The notes under the pieces: generated by a model
The model's database searches: none
Told to the model about the DNA's origin: nothing
Seen by the model: the letters and a program-made list of their open reading frames with translations, nothing else
Position numbers and translations under genes: made by a program
Assembly (NCBI GenBank): GCA_947396885.1
Contig: OX377203.1
Span: 2,914,001 to 2,978,000, forward strand
Reading direction: 5' to 3'
DNA from: Heligmosomoides polygyrus polygyrus
Lineage: Eukaryota; Nematoda; Chromadorea; Rhabditida; Heligmosomidae
Length of the DNA stretch: 64,000 bases
Shown here: one piece after another, positions 29,905 through 39,990 of the stretch
How the letters are laid out: each line of letters starts with the position of its first letter
How positions within the stretch are numbered: position 1 is the first letter of the stretch

Positions 29905-30165
29905 GCGGTGTAATGGCGTAGGGCATTCTCGCCCAGTCAGCAGGAGGTGTGGGTTCGATTCCCGCCCGGCGCTAGAGTTTCGATCGCAATAAGATGTCGT
30001 TGTAACAACTGACTCGTTCATCGGCTGGACACTCTAACTCACTGTGGTGGCCGAATGCGTGTTCAAATCGGCTCCACGACATCGTCCCCTAGAAGTAGAA
30101 TGCATGGCGCATCCCACAAAGAAACTAACCAACACCGATCTCTTTGGTCTTTATCCTTTACAGTT
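29905..30165 (+). mobile_element. Chimeric SINE: family B head joined to family A 3' end
   Basis: 29905-30005 is a family B tRNA-like head (GGTTCGATTCCCGCCCGGCG, then CTAGAGTTTCGATCGCAATA). From about 30010 it continues as family A ('CGTTCATCGGCTGGACACTC', 'AGAAGTAGAATGCATGGCGC', TTTATCCTTTA end). The join lies at 'ACAACTGACTCGTTCATC'. Confidence 0.7.
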
Positions 30166-30955
30166 TTTGCTGCCTTTCACTACTTTTTCGTTTGAACTTT
30201 GGTATCTAGAGGAAATGTTTGGGTCCTTCTTCATTTATACAGAACTCTCCAGTAGGATGGGACTCCTACGGTGCTAGATATCTGCGAGTTCGAGCAAAGT
30301 TCTTTTCAGTGGACGTTGTTGAAGTTTCATGTGCTGCAGTCTCACAAGCTCTTCATAGTTCAACGTATGGCTGTCCTTACTTTGAAACGTCAGGGGGAGG
30401 GCGTTCTCTTCTGCAGCAAATTTTCTAGGAAGCGTGTCGTATAGGAAAAGAAAGGATCCATATCTTATCTCCTACGCTCCTTTTTCGTAGCTTATTCTAC
30501 TGGACAAAGAAAGAAGACGTCAACAGCTCGCAGATGATCAAAGTGACATATCAAAATAAATCGCAAACAAGGAGACAAGGAGACGAGGTTGTTGCACGAG
30601 CGTCAGTGACGAGACCGATGTCCACGTCGGCAAACACACGGACAACACACGACGTGCTGCGCTGACCAAAGGGACCACGATCACGGACGGACGGGAGACG
30701 GCTAGTGGGTGGCTGAGCTGCTCGGTTCGAAGCAGATTAGAGCGAAGGTGTCAAGCCGCGCGCTCGGCCGAGACCAAACACGACGAATCGTACACGAAGC
30801 CTTTGGCCCGGCTCGGTTCACTCACGCGAAACGGTCGTCTTTTGTGGACAGATGGACACGGCCACGTCCCGCACAGGGTGACGGTGATAGTCTGCGACGA
30901 ACTAGGGCTCCTCACGTAGCGGTAGTCGTGTTCAACTATCTGTTAACCTCGGCAT
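30166..30955. other. Unassigned stretch
   Basis: No recognised gene. 30560-30950 is GC-richer with 'GACGGACGGGAGACGG'-type words and could be the untranslated part of a retroelement, but it does not match the RTE leader here. Frames at 30219-30428 and 30709-30957 carry no motif. Confidence 0.25.
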
Positions 30956-30957
30956 AA

Positions 30958-31075
30958 ACAGCGCCGGTGGTGTAAGACGAACATCGCTGCCCGGAAAGCA
31001 GAAGATGCGGGTTCGAGTCCCGCCTGGCGCTAGAGTTTCGACCGCAATAAGACATCATGTAACAACATATAGCCT
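30958..31075 (+). mobile_element. tRNA-derived SINE, family B
   Basis: GCGCCGGTGGTGTAAGACG head, GGGTTCGAGTCCCGCCTGGC box B-like word, then GCTAGAGTTTCGACCGCAATA. Ends close to 'ATGTAACAACATATAGCC'. Confidence 0.75.
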
Positions 31076-31267
31076 CTCCACCAGCCGCTCCAAGCTTAAG
31101 CAAATGTGTTATAACCTCGGCATAGTTGAGCATTTTTTTAAATTTTTCTAGAATTTTGAATAAGGCGGTCCAGCCGAAAGAGTCCGGCTCGTTACGACCT
31201 ATAGAAAATTGGCAAAAAGAATATGAATGCCATACATGTTTTCTGAAGCCTAGAGCGGTGTTTTAGA

Positions 31268-31335
31268 GGCTACAAGCTGTGGAGGCAGGGCGTATGGGTT
31301 CGAGTCCGCTCGGCGTAAGAGTTTTCTTGGCAACT
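31268..31335 (+). mobile_element. SINE family B fragment
   Basis: Only the box B side remains: 'GGGTTCGAGTCCGCTCGGCG' and 'TAAGAGTTTTCTTGGCAACT'. Confidence 0.5.
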
Positions 31336-31617
31336 AGTCATGCATGCAACAAAAATTACAAATTTTACAAAAAACCTTTGGACTCGTTGCGAAGTTCCGG
31401 CAAGCTAAGCGGTTTCTCCGGCTTATTATTAGGCTTACTCCTAGTAGACGTTAATCAACACTTCATGAAATAGATCATGCAAAAATCGATAACTGATTGA
31501 TTTATGGGATATCTAGCTAAATCGATAATTGATTGATTGATCGGGTATCAATTGACCTCTCAGCCGTTAAGATAGCCAAGGGGCCAAGTAATCAGAAGAC
31601 GTTAATTTTCTTAGAAA
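31336..31617. other. Unassigned, with short ATCGAT-rich repeats
   Basis: 'AAATCGATAACTGATTGATT' and 'AAATCGATAATTGATTGATT' repeat in tandem at 31484-31535. No gene is seen. Confidence 0.35.
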
Positions 31618-31795
31618 CAAGCAGAATTAAGGATAAAGGACAAAGCACGGCGTTGGTCAATCTCTTTGTGGAATGCGCCACGCACTCTACTTCTGCGTTA
31701 ATTTCTAAATGCTATTTTAGTGTATATTTGCTATCCGGAATGACAAGTGGTGGCCAACCGATAAAAAAGCAAGTGTTTTATTTTTTTTTATATTG
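31618..31795 (-). mobile_element. SINE family A, 3' part
   Basis: Tail AAGGATAAAGGACAAAGCAC followed by 'GGAATGCGCCACGCACTCTA'; the head side is lost after 'GGTGGCCAACCGATAAAAAA'. Confidence 0.65.
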
Positions 31796-31837
31796 ACAGT
31801 TTATGGATAGAAATAATTAAAAAAATTGTGTTATTTC

Positions 31838-32097
31838 CCTCTTGGGGTGCGCCACGCATTCTACCTCTACGGCACGTCGTGGAGGCGACTCGAAAGCGTA
31901 TCTGGCCATTACAATGGCTTTCGGTGGCCATGCGATGAACAAATCACCGCTGTATCCCTCTTAGAGAAGTCCGGTACCAATTCCCGATTCAGAAGGGATG
32001 GAAGGCTTGGTTGGCCTGGTCGGAAAATCCGAACCGGGAAGCTGGTGTCGGGTGCACGCGACAGCCGTTACCTCCTTCAACTGCGCTACACGCCCCT
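31838..32097 (-). mobile_element. SINE family A
   Basis: Complete but diverged minus-strand copy from 'GGGTGCGCCACGCATTCTAC' to the head 'CTGCGCTACACGCCCCTC'. Confidence 0.8.
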
Positions 32098-32104
32098 CTT
32101 CCCA

Positions 32105-32200
32105 GGGTTGGTGATTTAGCGACTTCTCTCGGGAGGATAAAACACGGACGAGTTCATTGGCTGGCCACCGCAAAACACAATGCCTGGCGCATCCCTCAAT
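32105..32200 (+). mobile_element. SINE family A, 3' part, opposite orientation
   Basis: 'GGTTGGTGATTTAGCGACTT', 'GGAGGATAAAACACGGACGA' and 'TGGCTGGCCACCGCAAAACA' follow family A on the plus strand. It lies head-to-head with the copy at 31838-32097. Confidence 0.6.
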
Positions 32201-32371
32201 GTGATAGATTAGATTTTTCACCGTCATTCGTAGAATATAACACAAAATACAAAAAATCTATTTTATTGATTGAATATTTAAATGAGTAATTGATTGATTA
32301 CTCGGATATCGATCCTACTCATTGTCCGTACTCTTGCAGTCTTCTTAGAAACAAGTGTAAAATTTAAGGGT

Positions 32372-32655
32372 AAAGGTTGAATGACGGTGAAAAAAATCTA
32401 ATCTATAACTCTGTAGGATGCGCCAGGCATTCAACTTCTACGAAAATTCCTGAAGGCTATCTCAATGCATATTTTTCTCCTGTAGAGTGACTCGCGGTGG
32501 CCAGCTTATGAGCAAGTTAGACAGGCAGTGTTCTATCAACTGTCTCCAAAGGGGTGAAAGGCTTAATTGGCCTGGGCGAGACCCGAACCAGGAATCCCTG
32601 ATCCGAGTTGCACGTGATAGTAGGCGGCCCAGCCAACTGCGCTACAGCGCGCCAA
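32372..32655 (-). mobile_element. SINE family A, diverged
   Basis: From 'GGATGCGCCAGGCATTCAAC' to the head 'AACTGCGCTACAGCGCGCC'. Box B-like complement GACCCGAACCAGG is present. Confidence 0.7.
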
Positions 32656-33100
32656 TGCAAAACTTTAGAAAAAAAGGACTCTCTAGATGTTGGACATTGA
32701 AGAATGGGTGCTAAAGCAGTCGGAAACTTGTGCAAGAGACAGTTCAGCTCCGGAGAGGATTAAAATTCCCGGACAAACACTGCGCGTATAAAGAACATAG
32801 AACGTTCTGGACATTGGAGCCGGTTGGTGAAAGCGAACACAGATGTGAAGTCGGGAGAAAAGGTCAAAAGGTGTAAAGCACCGTTGGAATCGACTTCTCG
32901 AGTCCGCTTACTGACGCGAAAATGTTGCACTAAGACAGGAGACCGCATAGTGCCCCAGCTGTAGGAAATCTAGGCATCAGCTTAAGAATTGTTTTCTGTT
33001 ATCGATGTCTAGCGATAGAACTAGCATTTCTAGATCTTGTTGTGCTGAGTTTTGAACCTAAATAGAGCTGGTGAAGCGTCGAAAGTTTGTATCTCATCTG
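32656..33100. other. Unassigned stretch
   Basis: No gene, RNA or named repeat recognised. The frame 32948-32760 on the minus strand has no motif. Confidence 0.25.
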
Positions 33101-33103
33101 CCA

Positions 33104-33310
33104 GTAAATGTCTCGAAAATGGGCAGCATTGCGAGGCGGAGCCGCTCCAGCCAGTCAATCCGTATCAATTTGGCAAGCCATTCAGAGAGGGCTTGCACGC
33201 TCAGTATTCTGATTGGCTGGCGTGTGTTTGAACGGTGCTCTACTTGGTTATGATTGCCTGACACGCCACCACCTCACAGTGCTGCCCGTATTCACGACAT
33301 GTACCACTGA
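33104..33310. mobile_element. Palindromic MITE, family Q
   Basis: Ends 'ATGTCTCGAAAATGGGCAGC' and 'GCTGCCCGTATTCACGACAT' are inverted, with 'CAGCCAGTCAATC' and 'GATTGGCTG' also paired. Confidence 0.7.
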
Positions 33311-33390
33311 GGATGAAGGCCGGCATTGATCCATACCTTTAGGATGCGCCAGGTAATCTATTTTCTAGTGCACATTTCGGCGTAGAGGCA

Positions 33391-33582
33391 CGTGATAGCG
33401 CAGTCGGTGGAGGCACCGTCCGTAAAGTACAATCAGATTCAAGATTCTTGGTTCGGAAGTTCCGCCCAGGTCAACTAAGCCTTTCATCCTTCCTGCACCA
33501 GTGAATTCGCGCCAGACTTGTCTGGGAAGGATAAAACACTGACTTTACCATCGATTGGTCAGTCAAGTCATTGTTTGGAGTA
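33391..33582 (+). mobile_element. SINE family A, 3'-truncated
   Basis: Head GTGATAGCGCAGTCGGTGGA, box B-like TTGGTTCGGAAGTTCCG, body to 'CAGTCAAGTCATTGTTTGG'. The next copy begins 3 bases later in reverse. Confidence 0.75.
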
Positions 33583-33584
33583 AA

Positions 33585-33872
33585 TAAAGGGTAAAGGACG
33601 GCGTTATTCCATCCTCTTTGGATGCGCCACGCATTCTACTTCTACGGGATGTCGTGAGGCGAGTTGCACGCATATTTGGTCATGCAATGACTTGCGGTGG
33701 CCAGCCGATGAACAAGTCAGCGCGTTGTCCTTCCCAGACAAGTCTGGTACCAATTCACCGACTCCGGAGGTATGGAAGGCTTGGTTGGCCTGGGCGGGAA
33801 ATCCCAACCAGGAACCTGGTATCGGGTGCAGGCGACAGCCGGCGCCTCCTCCGACTGCGCTCCACGCGCCCC
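33585..33872 (-). mobile_element. SINE family A
   Basis: Full length, close to consensus; tail GGGTAAAGGACGGCG at about 33589 and head GGGCGCGTGGAGCGCAGTCG ending 33872. It forms a tail-to-tail pair with 33391-33582. Confidence 0.85.
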
Positions 33873-33999
33873 CATGAAGCAAGTACGCATTCTTTTTGTC
33901 TTCATGACATCTCGAAGAAGCAGAATGCGTGGGTATTAAAGGGTGGGAGCTGCTTAGCTCTTCGTCTAGGAGATAAGGAACGGCTAGACGATTTGAATC

Positions 34000-34384
34000 C
34001 TTCAAAGGACAACCGATCGGGTAAAAACTGTTCCACGCAATGATGATCGTGCTCACTCAACGTGGATTGATTTGCTTTTCGTGCTCATTGTGTCACCACA
34101 TCTAGCCGCAGCTGATTACAGCAGACTGGGTGCAAAAAGGCGAACCGCTCGCCGACTCGTCAAATATTGACGGGTCGACCCGCTAGTGAATCTCTAGCCA
34201 TTTTTCTAGACCGCTTAGTAGGATAGAATTGGTTCTTTAGCGTGCGGAAAGACGTATACATTTCGGAGAACCACGCCAAAAAGAGATCGATGCTTATGCA
34301 CAATACATCTGCGATGCGCCACGCTTGCAAATTTCCGACTTTTATCAGGAGATCAGGAAGGGCACGCGATAGGCGTTTCACAGC
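34000..34384. other. Unassigned stretch
   Basis: No recognised gene. A GATGCGCCACGC word at 34313-34324 recalls the SINE A 3' part, but surrounding sequence does not follow. Confidence 0.25.
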
Positions 34385-34745
34385 GGGGAATCAAGATGAC
34401 GGAATTATACCGTTCAAACAAGTGAGAAATGGCCTCCAGAGTTCCAAAATTCGTCGAGGTTCAAAGACCAGAGACGCTGTCGCGTGGGCAAGTCGTCGAA
34501 AATTAGGTGGGCCGGTCATGTACTGCCCATTTTTCGTGATCACTCGTAGGACGAGAGCCGTCACAGACTTGATTCCGCACTACTTCGTCCATCAGTGACT
34601 AGGCCAGACTTCTTCGAGAAAGCCCTGAACGAACTGCATGACGCTCTTCGTGTCCCTCGAGCGAGGAAGACCCATTGGATCACTCTGGCACGGGACAGGG
34701 ACGAATGGAGACTCTGCTGACACTCGCCCAAGCAACTATAATCAA
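34385..34745 (+). pseudogene. RTE LINE 3' fragment, degenerate
   Basis: Two frames carry the RTE C-terminus: 'GLQSSKIRRGSKTRDAVAWA', 'TRRTRAVTDLIPH', then after a frameshift '[20 protein letters not shown]' and '[13 protein letters not shown]'. It ends at 'CAACTATAATCAATGGGACG', the equivalent of the RTE stop region, without the GTGATACAG tail. Older than the other three copies. Confidence 0.8.
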
Positions 34746-34845
34746 TGGGACGACAGCTGACAGCTGAGTGACGTCAGAAAATCTACCAAATCTACCAATT
34801 TACCTGATTGGGTAAAGGGTAAAGGGTTGTAGATATGGACAACAT

Positions 34846-34920
34846 CGCCGACGGTAGGTAAAAGTTAAAGGACGAGAGATACACCTTGCATTCTACGTCT
34901 ACGCCACTTCATGGAGCAGT
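34846..34920 (-). mobile_element. SINE family A 3' end fragment
   Basis: 'GGTAAAAGTTAAAGGACGAG' and 'TTGCATTCTACGTCTACG' match the family A tail region on the minus strand. Confidence 0.45.
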
Positions 34921-35136
34921 TCTAATTGTCAGACCCAGATTACTTGGTTACCACTTCACCTATCCAGAGGCGAAAGAAGGCGTAGTGGTCTTAGTGATCT
35001 GGTTACGGCACCCTGAACGTAGCTCGTTGTCTCCTCCGACTCTGCTGCATAATTCTAGCGACAGACAAGTGACATATTTGCGGTTTAGCTTCGCCGTCGT
35101 GACTAAAGTGGGTAGAAAAGTGTATCCTTACAACCA

Positions 35137-35340
35137 GGTTTAATTACCCAAGTTTGAGGAAGAAGCGCACCTGTGTGCTGAAAAACGGCAAAACTAATAC
35201 TAACAATAAGGATTGAATAGAACTAGGATGGTGGGTCCTTAAAAATAGGTTTAATTACCCAAGTTTGGGAAGAAGCTGACAAGTGGTGCTGAATACGAAA
35301 GCGATGAAACTAATACTAACAATAAGGATTGAACTGAATG
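35137..35340 (+). repeat. Tandem pair of SL1-headed segments
   Basis: Unit 1 starts at 35137 with the full SL1 exon (GGTTTAATTACCCAAGTTTG plus AG) followed by GAAGAAGC. Unit 2 starts at 35248 with the same 20 bases, lacks one A, and again has GAAGAAGC. Both then share 'AAACTAATACTAACAATAAG' and 'GATTGAA'. No SL RNA donor (GTAAA) follows, so these look like copies of a spliced leader joined to an mRNA 5' end, duplicated in tandem. The parent gene is not recognised; a short frame starting at the ATG near 35304 is possible but unproven. Confidence 0.75.
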
Positions 35341-35901
35341 CTTCCAGAAACGATAAATACGAAGCAATTCCTGCCTTCTAATGTTGAGTCTTGGTACGGC
35401 CATGAACACCTCACCTACGATGTCTAGACACAACCCCAAGTCATGTGGGGTACTAACCTACTAAGTCAGGAACTCGTTCGCCGACTTTGGCAGCGTCTCG
35501 TGCGGCTTAGGGTGAGTACACGAAAAGATTAGGAGAGACGAGGAAATATAGATCCGAAGCGCTGATTGTCTACGCATGTTGTACGCACTAGCACTTCCGA
35601 TAGACATATTTTCGGCTCGCGATGGAGAATAAATTTCGTTTTATCTTAAAATTTAAAACTAGAAAGAGTTACTCATTCAAGGAGCTAAATATTCTGCCCC
35701 AGAACGGGAAGCTGTACATGCCTTGAAAAAATTCTAAAGTGGATAAAATGAATTTCCTACAACGGCGGCTGGGTACTATGAGCTTACCAACCCTTTGGCC
35801 AGTCTGAGCTCATACTAAGGACATTAGGTTCAGAAGGGAGCTCTTCACAGTCACTTTGGGTTCCAAACATTATAGAAACCTCGGCGACATCACCTTTTCT
35901 A
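35341..35901. other. Unassigned stretch before the mariner
   Basis: It may contain more of the SL1-headed copy (to about 35440), but no protein family is recognised. The remaining sequence shows no feature. Confidence 0.3.
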
Positions 35902-37184
35902 TTAGGTTGTAACGAATTAAATGGCACTGGCTCGCGCCATTTTTTGGCGCGTCTTTACGCGTTTGATCAAGAACAAACCGTAACATGTGGCATATCATTT
36001 AGAAGCGCAAACATTGCTCTACCGGTGAGTACCAAATTTTCTATGTAAAAGTGGGAAAACTTTAGAGTTTTATTGACTTTTTTGCAGATGGACAAAAGGG
36101 AAATCCGAGGCATTTACTTGTATGAATTCAAGCTGGGCACTACAGCTAAGGAGGCGGACGAGAAGATCAACGCCGCATTCGGACAAGGATGTTCCACAAT
36201 TCGGACGGCGTATCGTTGGTATCAGAAGTTCCGGAATGGAGACGAGAGCTTGGAAGAACATGAAGGTCGTGGGAGGCATAGTGGTGTTGATGAGGACAAG
36301 CTGAGAGATGTGGTAGAAGAGGATCCACATAAAGGTACCAGGGAGATAGCGAAGGTTCTTGGCGTCAGTCACAACACAGCTGCCCGGCATCTGAAGGGAA
36401 TTGGACAGACCAAAAAGCTGGAAAGATGGGTGCCTCACGAGCTGTCTGAGGAGCAAAGAAACCGACGATATGAGATCTCGTCCGCACTGCTTCTGCGGAA
36501 CGAAACGGACCCATTCCTTGATCGCATCCTAACCTGTGACGAGAAATGGATAATGTACGACAACAGGCGACGATCGGCACAGTGGGTGGACAGCGATGAG
36601 AGCCCCAAGGTTTTTGCGAAGCCGGAATTGCACCAAAAGAAAGTAATGGTGACAGTATGGTGGTGTTCGCTGGGAATTATTCACCACAGCTTCCTACCTC
36701 CCGGTGAGTCCATCACGGCAGAGAAGTACTGCATTGAAATTGAAGAAATGATGAAAAAGTTGAAGGATATCCGGCCGGCCTTGGTAAACCGAAGGCGAGT
36801 TCTCCTTCTGCACGACAATGCTCGCCCCCATGTAGCACGAATGACGTTGCAGAAACTGAATGAGCTGAGCATTGAAACTCTACCACATCCTCCGTTTTCT
36901 CCCGACCTCTCCCCAACAGACTACCATTTCTTCAAGCATCTTGGCGACTTCTTGGTGGGGAAAATATTCAAATACCAACAGGATGCCGAAAGTGTCTTCG
37001 AAGATTTCGTCAATTCCAGAACTTCTGATTTTTATGCTACTGGGATAAAAAAGCTGGTGTCACGTTGGCAAAGATGTGTAGAATCAGAAGGTTTTTATTT
37101 CGATTAACAAACTTGCCTACAAGCCGAGATATTAACTGTTTAAATTTACAGTGGTTCAGTGCCATTCATTTCGTTACAACCTAA
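35902..37184 (+). mobile_element. Complete mariner element (1283 bp), cecropia/bandit-like
   Basis: Ends TTAGGTTGTAACGAATTAAA and the complement of TTAGGTTGTAACGAAATGAA, flanked by TA. It carries an uninterrupted transposase. A GTGAGT (36025) to TTTTTTGCAG (36087) segment in the leader looks like a 63-nt intron. From memory it resembles the bandit mariner of Ancylostoma and the mammalian Hsmar1 group. Confidence 0.93.
36088..37107 (+). CDS. Mariner transposase (339 aa), uninterrupted
   Basis: DNA transposase that cuts and pastes the element at TA. The N-terminal paired-like helix-turn-helix part has 'IRGIYLYEFKLGTTAKEADE', then 'GDESLEEHEGRGR', a linker 'WVPHELSEEQRNRR', and the catalytic core: Asp in 'LTCDEKWIMYDN', Asp in 'LLLHDNARPH', Asp in 'SPTDYHFFKHL'. 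There are 34 residues between the last two, the D,D34D pattern of mariner. The ATG at 36088 follows directly after a TTTTTTGCAG acceptor, so it is preferred over any upstream start. Length is normal for the family and no stop is present. The partner copy at 50406 could in principle be mobilised by it. Confidence 0.92.
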   Translation: MDKREIRGIYLYEFKLGTTAKEADEKINAAFGQGCSTIRTAYRWYQKFRNGDESLEEHEGRGRHSGVDEDKLRDVVEEDPHKGTREIAKVLGVSHNTAARHLKGIGQTKKLERWVPHELSEEQRNRRYEISSALLLRNETDPFLDRILTCDEKWIMYDNRRRSAQWVDSDESPKVFAKPELHQKKVMVTVWWCSLGIIHHSFLPPGESITAEKYCIEIEEMMKKLKDIRPALVNRRRVLLLHDNARPHVARMTLQKLNELSIETLPHPPFSPDLSPTDYHFFKHLGDFLVGKIFKYQQDAESVFEDFVNSRTSDFYATGIKKLVSRWQRCVESEGFYFD

Positions 37185-37189
37185 TAGAA

Positions 37190-38120
37190 GGCGGGCGCAT
37201 TCAGAAAATCTCCGGAAATGCGATATTTTTTACGTGCCATAGTTTTAGAAGCTGATAACAGTTAAAATCACCGCTGCATGCTTGACGCTGAGTCACCAGG
37301 GACATTTCAACCCTTCCTGCGACTTTTCCATGGTTTGACAATGGTACAACACCGAAAACGGTGGCCTGCAAGAGGTCAGCTGACAATCTGTCCAAACCCG
37401 TCATCACTAGTGATGCCTAAATCTATGGAAAGTCGGACCTGAGCATCAGTCAAGTGGTAGTACAGAAATAACTTCCAAATTCATGAGAAAAATTGGAACA
37501 CAGCACGAGGAGAAGCACGTGAGGTTGGTGAAGAAGTGCTGACATCACTACTAGCAGCTAGTCAGCAGACTTCCTCCGAGCTCAACGCCTCCCTTTCGAT
37601 GACGTTTTTCTCGACGGTTGTAACAGCCATCACTAAAGGAGTGAAATGTGCTCCAAGCTGCTCTACAAAGCACGCATCGAGCGCTTCAGTTGCAGGTTTT
37701 TCACGAGTCTTGGACCCTCAGCAGTAGGTTATAGTCTGTTGCGAGTTTATTTATGATGAATTTCGGCCTCTTGAATTCGGTGTGATCATTTTGTGGCAGC
37801 CAATAGCAGTGGACTATAAAATGGAAGGAATAAAAGCTGTAGTTAGCACAGACACGTAGTGGTTGTGGGCTGAACTATTAGTCCAAAAACTATTAAAGTT
37901 CACCTAGTCTTAAAATTTTGGTTCTTGATTTCTCTTTAGTTAATTTTGATTTTTTTTTTTGAATTTGGACTGTTTCTGGTAGACTCAAAGTCTGAGCTAT
38001 TCAATAAAGTGTCGTATATTTTTCTCACTCACTGACTTCGTGATAGAATAGGGTTGCATTATACCATCAATTAGGAAACTGAACTTGATTGCTGGGAAGA
38101 AGTATAAGCCAAATAGTTGC
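37190..38120. other. Unassigned stretch
   Basis: No coding, RNA or named repeat signal. The frame 37536-37727 has no motif. Confidence 0.25.
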
Positions 38121-38126
38121 CCATTA

Positions 38127-38129
38127 TGT

Positions 38130-38192
<63 letters not shown>

Positions 38193-38196
38193 TTTG
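38127..38196. repeat. (TTTA)n microsatellite
   Basis: About 17 uninterrupted TTTA units, followed directly by a family A SINE head. A second shorter tract at 38472-38504 lies at the SINE's other end. Confidence 0.95.
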
Positions 38197-38473
38197 GGCG
38201 CGTGGAGGAGGTGCCGACAGTTGCCTGCACCCGATACTAGCTTTCTGGTTCGAATTCCGCTCAGGGTAGCCAAACCTTCCATATCTCTGAAATCGATGAT
38301 TTGATGCCAAAGTTCTTTGAGAAAACTAAATAATACCCTGACTTGTTTACCAGCAGGCCACTGCAAGTCACTTTATAACCAAATACGCATTCAACTCGCC
38401 CCCGCGACATCCCAAAGAAGTGCGAAGCGTGGCGCATTCCAATATGGATAGAGTGGCGTCGTCCTTTATCCTA
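38197..38473 (+). mobile_element. SINE family A between two TTTA tracts
   Basis: Head GGGCGCGTGGAGGAGGTGCC (box A region shortened), box B-like TCTGGTTCGAATTCCG, 3' end GTCGTCCTTTATCC. Both flanks are TTTATTTA tracts, so the SINE appears to have inserted within one tract. Confidence 0.8.
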
Positions 38474-38504
38474 TTTATTTATTTATTTATTTATTTATTT
38501 ATTA

Positions 38505-39440
38505 GCTGGATATTCATCAGGACTGCACTCAAATATCTATTTTAAAAGAAGAAATGTCAAAAATTACGATTACGACAAAACAGCGAATAACGTAGACGGA
38601 ACCTGAAAGTACAAGGCGGAGTTTATTTTCATGCCGCGATGCATGCTGCTATTTTCAAACGTTGAAGAAAGAGATTGCAAAGGAAACACGGAAATCAAAT
38701 TTCTTACATCTTGTATAAGGTGTTCGCAAATTTGAAGGAATGCTTAAGTATTACTTTAAATTTTGGAGCCACTTAGAATTTTACATCGCTTATAATTTCC
38801 ATGAAAAGTGGTATGTCTTTATCTGAAGATTTTTCAATATGAACTAAAAAGTGACCAGTCTGCTTTGAAAACACTCAGCTTTACGTGTAAAAGAAGGTTG
38901 TGCATAAATGCAGTAATTGAAAAGAGTTTCTTATGTGGTGATATTTGCTTCACGCTTTGGTGAATGATTATTATATGACATGGCGCATCCAGTGCTAGGT
39001 TTTTAGAAATGTCATAAAGGACATTCTAAAGGAAAAGCTCTGAGGTTTAAGGAAATTTTTTTGTTGCCTCCAATTGTTCGGACAACAACGCAGCACCACA
39101 GTCCCAAATTCTATCAAAGGAGAACAAGCCCCTAGAGCTAAATCAAATATGAAAAGGCCTTAGAACTGAAGCAGATGTAGGAAGGAACCATTCAGCGCAG
39201 ATAGCACCTACCTGACGTCAATTTCTCCCACGTCAGTCGACTTTATAGTCAGTTAACGGCTCCCGAAGCACCCGACCCGATCGCTCATTTGATCGGAGAA
39301 TCATTGACCCGGCGTCGATCTTTTGAACTGCCAGGTGAAACCCATGACGCCTTCGATGGCGAACCGGAAACGAGTGATTCTATCTTAGGAGCGCGCCGTG
39401 TCTCTCCTTAGCCATTCACGATGGCATCAATTCGTAGATC
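38505..39440. other. Unassigned stretch
   Basis: AT-rich, with no gene or known repeat recognised. It ends near a (TTTG)n tract at 39448-39482. Confidence 0.25.
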
Positions 39441-39447
39441 TGCCTCT

Positions 39448-39482
39448 ATGTTTGTTTGTTTGTTTGTTTGTTTGTTTGTTTG
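39448..39482. repeat. (TTTG)n microsatellite
   Basis: Eight or more uninterrupted TTTG units. Confidence 0.95.
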
Positions 39483-39534
39483 CGTCTCGTTGTCTGCACA
39501 GCTGTATTCAACATCACCATTGAAACAAAATAAT

Positions 39535-39665
39535 ATAAGTCAGACAGAAAGTGTGTAAAAAAGATTTACAAAGCAAATGTTCATCAGAAACGATCTATTC
39601 GAAGATTCTTACCCTGAAAGACTGGCTCGTCGCGGCACTACATCATTATCACCAACAAGGGAAGT
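39535..39665 (+). pseudogene. CR1/Jockey-like LINE fragment
   Basis: 'AAAAGATTTACAAAGCAAAT' and 'TACATCATTATC' follow the same order as 3148-3240 in LINE fragment 3 ('AAAAGATTTACAAAACAAGT', 'TACATCATTATC'). It is only about 130 bases long. Confidence 0.7.
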
Positions 39666-39849
39666 GTCTGAAGTGTATGTCGTGAACGGGGGAGCGAGTC
39701 ATATAGGGAGAATCCTCACCCCTCAATTGGTTTGAAAATGTGTTTATTTTTCGCCAAGTCGTTAAACCCAAGGAGTAGAGAGTCCTTGAAGTCACAATGG
39801 TATACGGCGCATCACGAGTTTGGAGGTCTTGTACGCCCGCGATGCTTCT

Positions 39850-39990
39850 GCACCCAGTGCCTCGAAGCGCAGGTGGGTAGAGGGTTGACTTGTGCGAGGG
39901 AGGTCAGGGGTTTGGTTCCTCTGCACTGCTGCAGTTTTGCATTTCAACTGATTGGTTGAGATTTGGGTGATTCTGACGTCTATACCATTT
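39850..39990 (+). mobile_element. SINE family C fragment
   Basis: tRNA-like words 'GAAGCGCAGGTGGGTAGAGG' and 'GGGTTTGGTTCCTCTGC', then the family body 'CATTTCAACTGATTGGTTGA'. Confidence 0.6.

Noticed and set aside
30958..31030. tRNA gene in GCGCCGGTGGTGTAAG...GGCGCT
   Set aside because: The ends pair loosely, but there is no credible anticodon arm, and copies with the same downstream CTAGAGTTT are found elsewhere: SINE family B.
35137..35158. SL1 RNA gene
   Set aside because: The sequence after the 22-nt leader is GAAGAAGC and not a GT donor, and no Sm-binding site or second hairpin follows.
36070..36456. Minus-strand 128-codon frame opposite the mariner
   Set aside because: Antisense shadow of the transposase; the same shadow occurs at 50574-50834 in the deleted copy.
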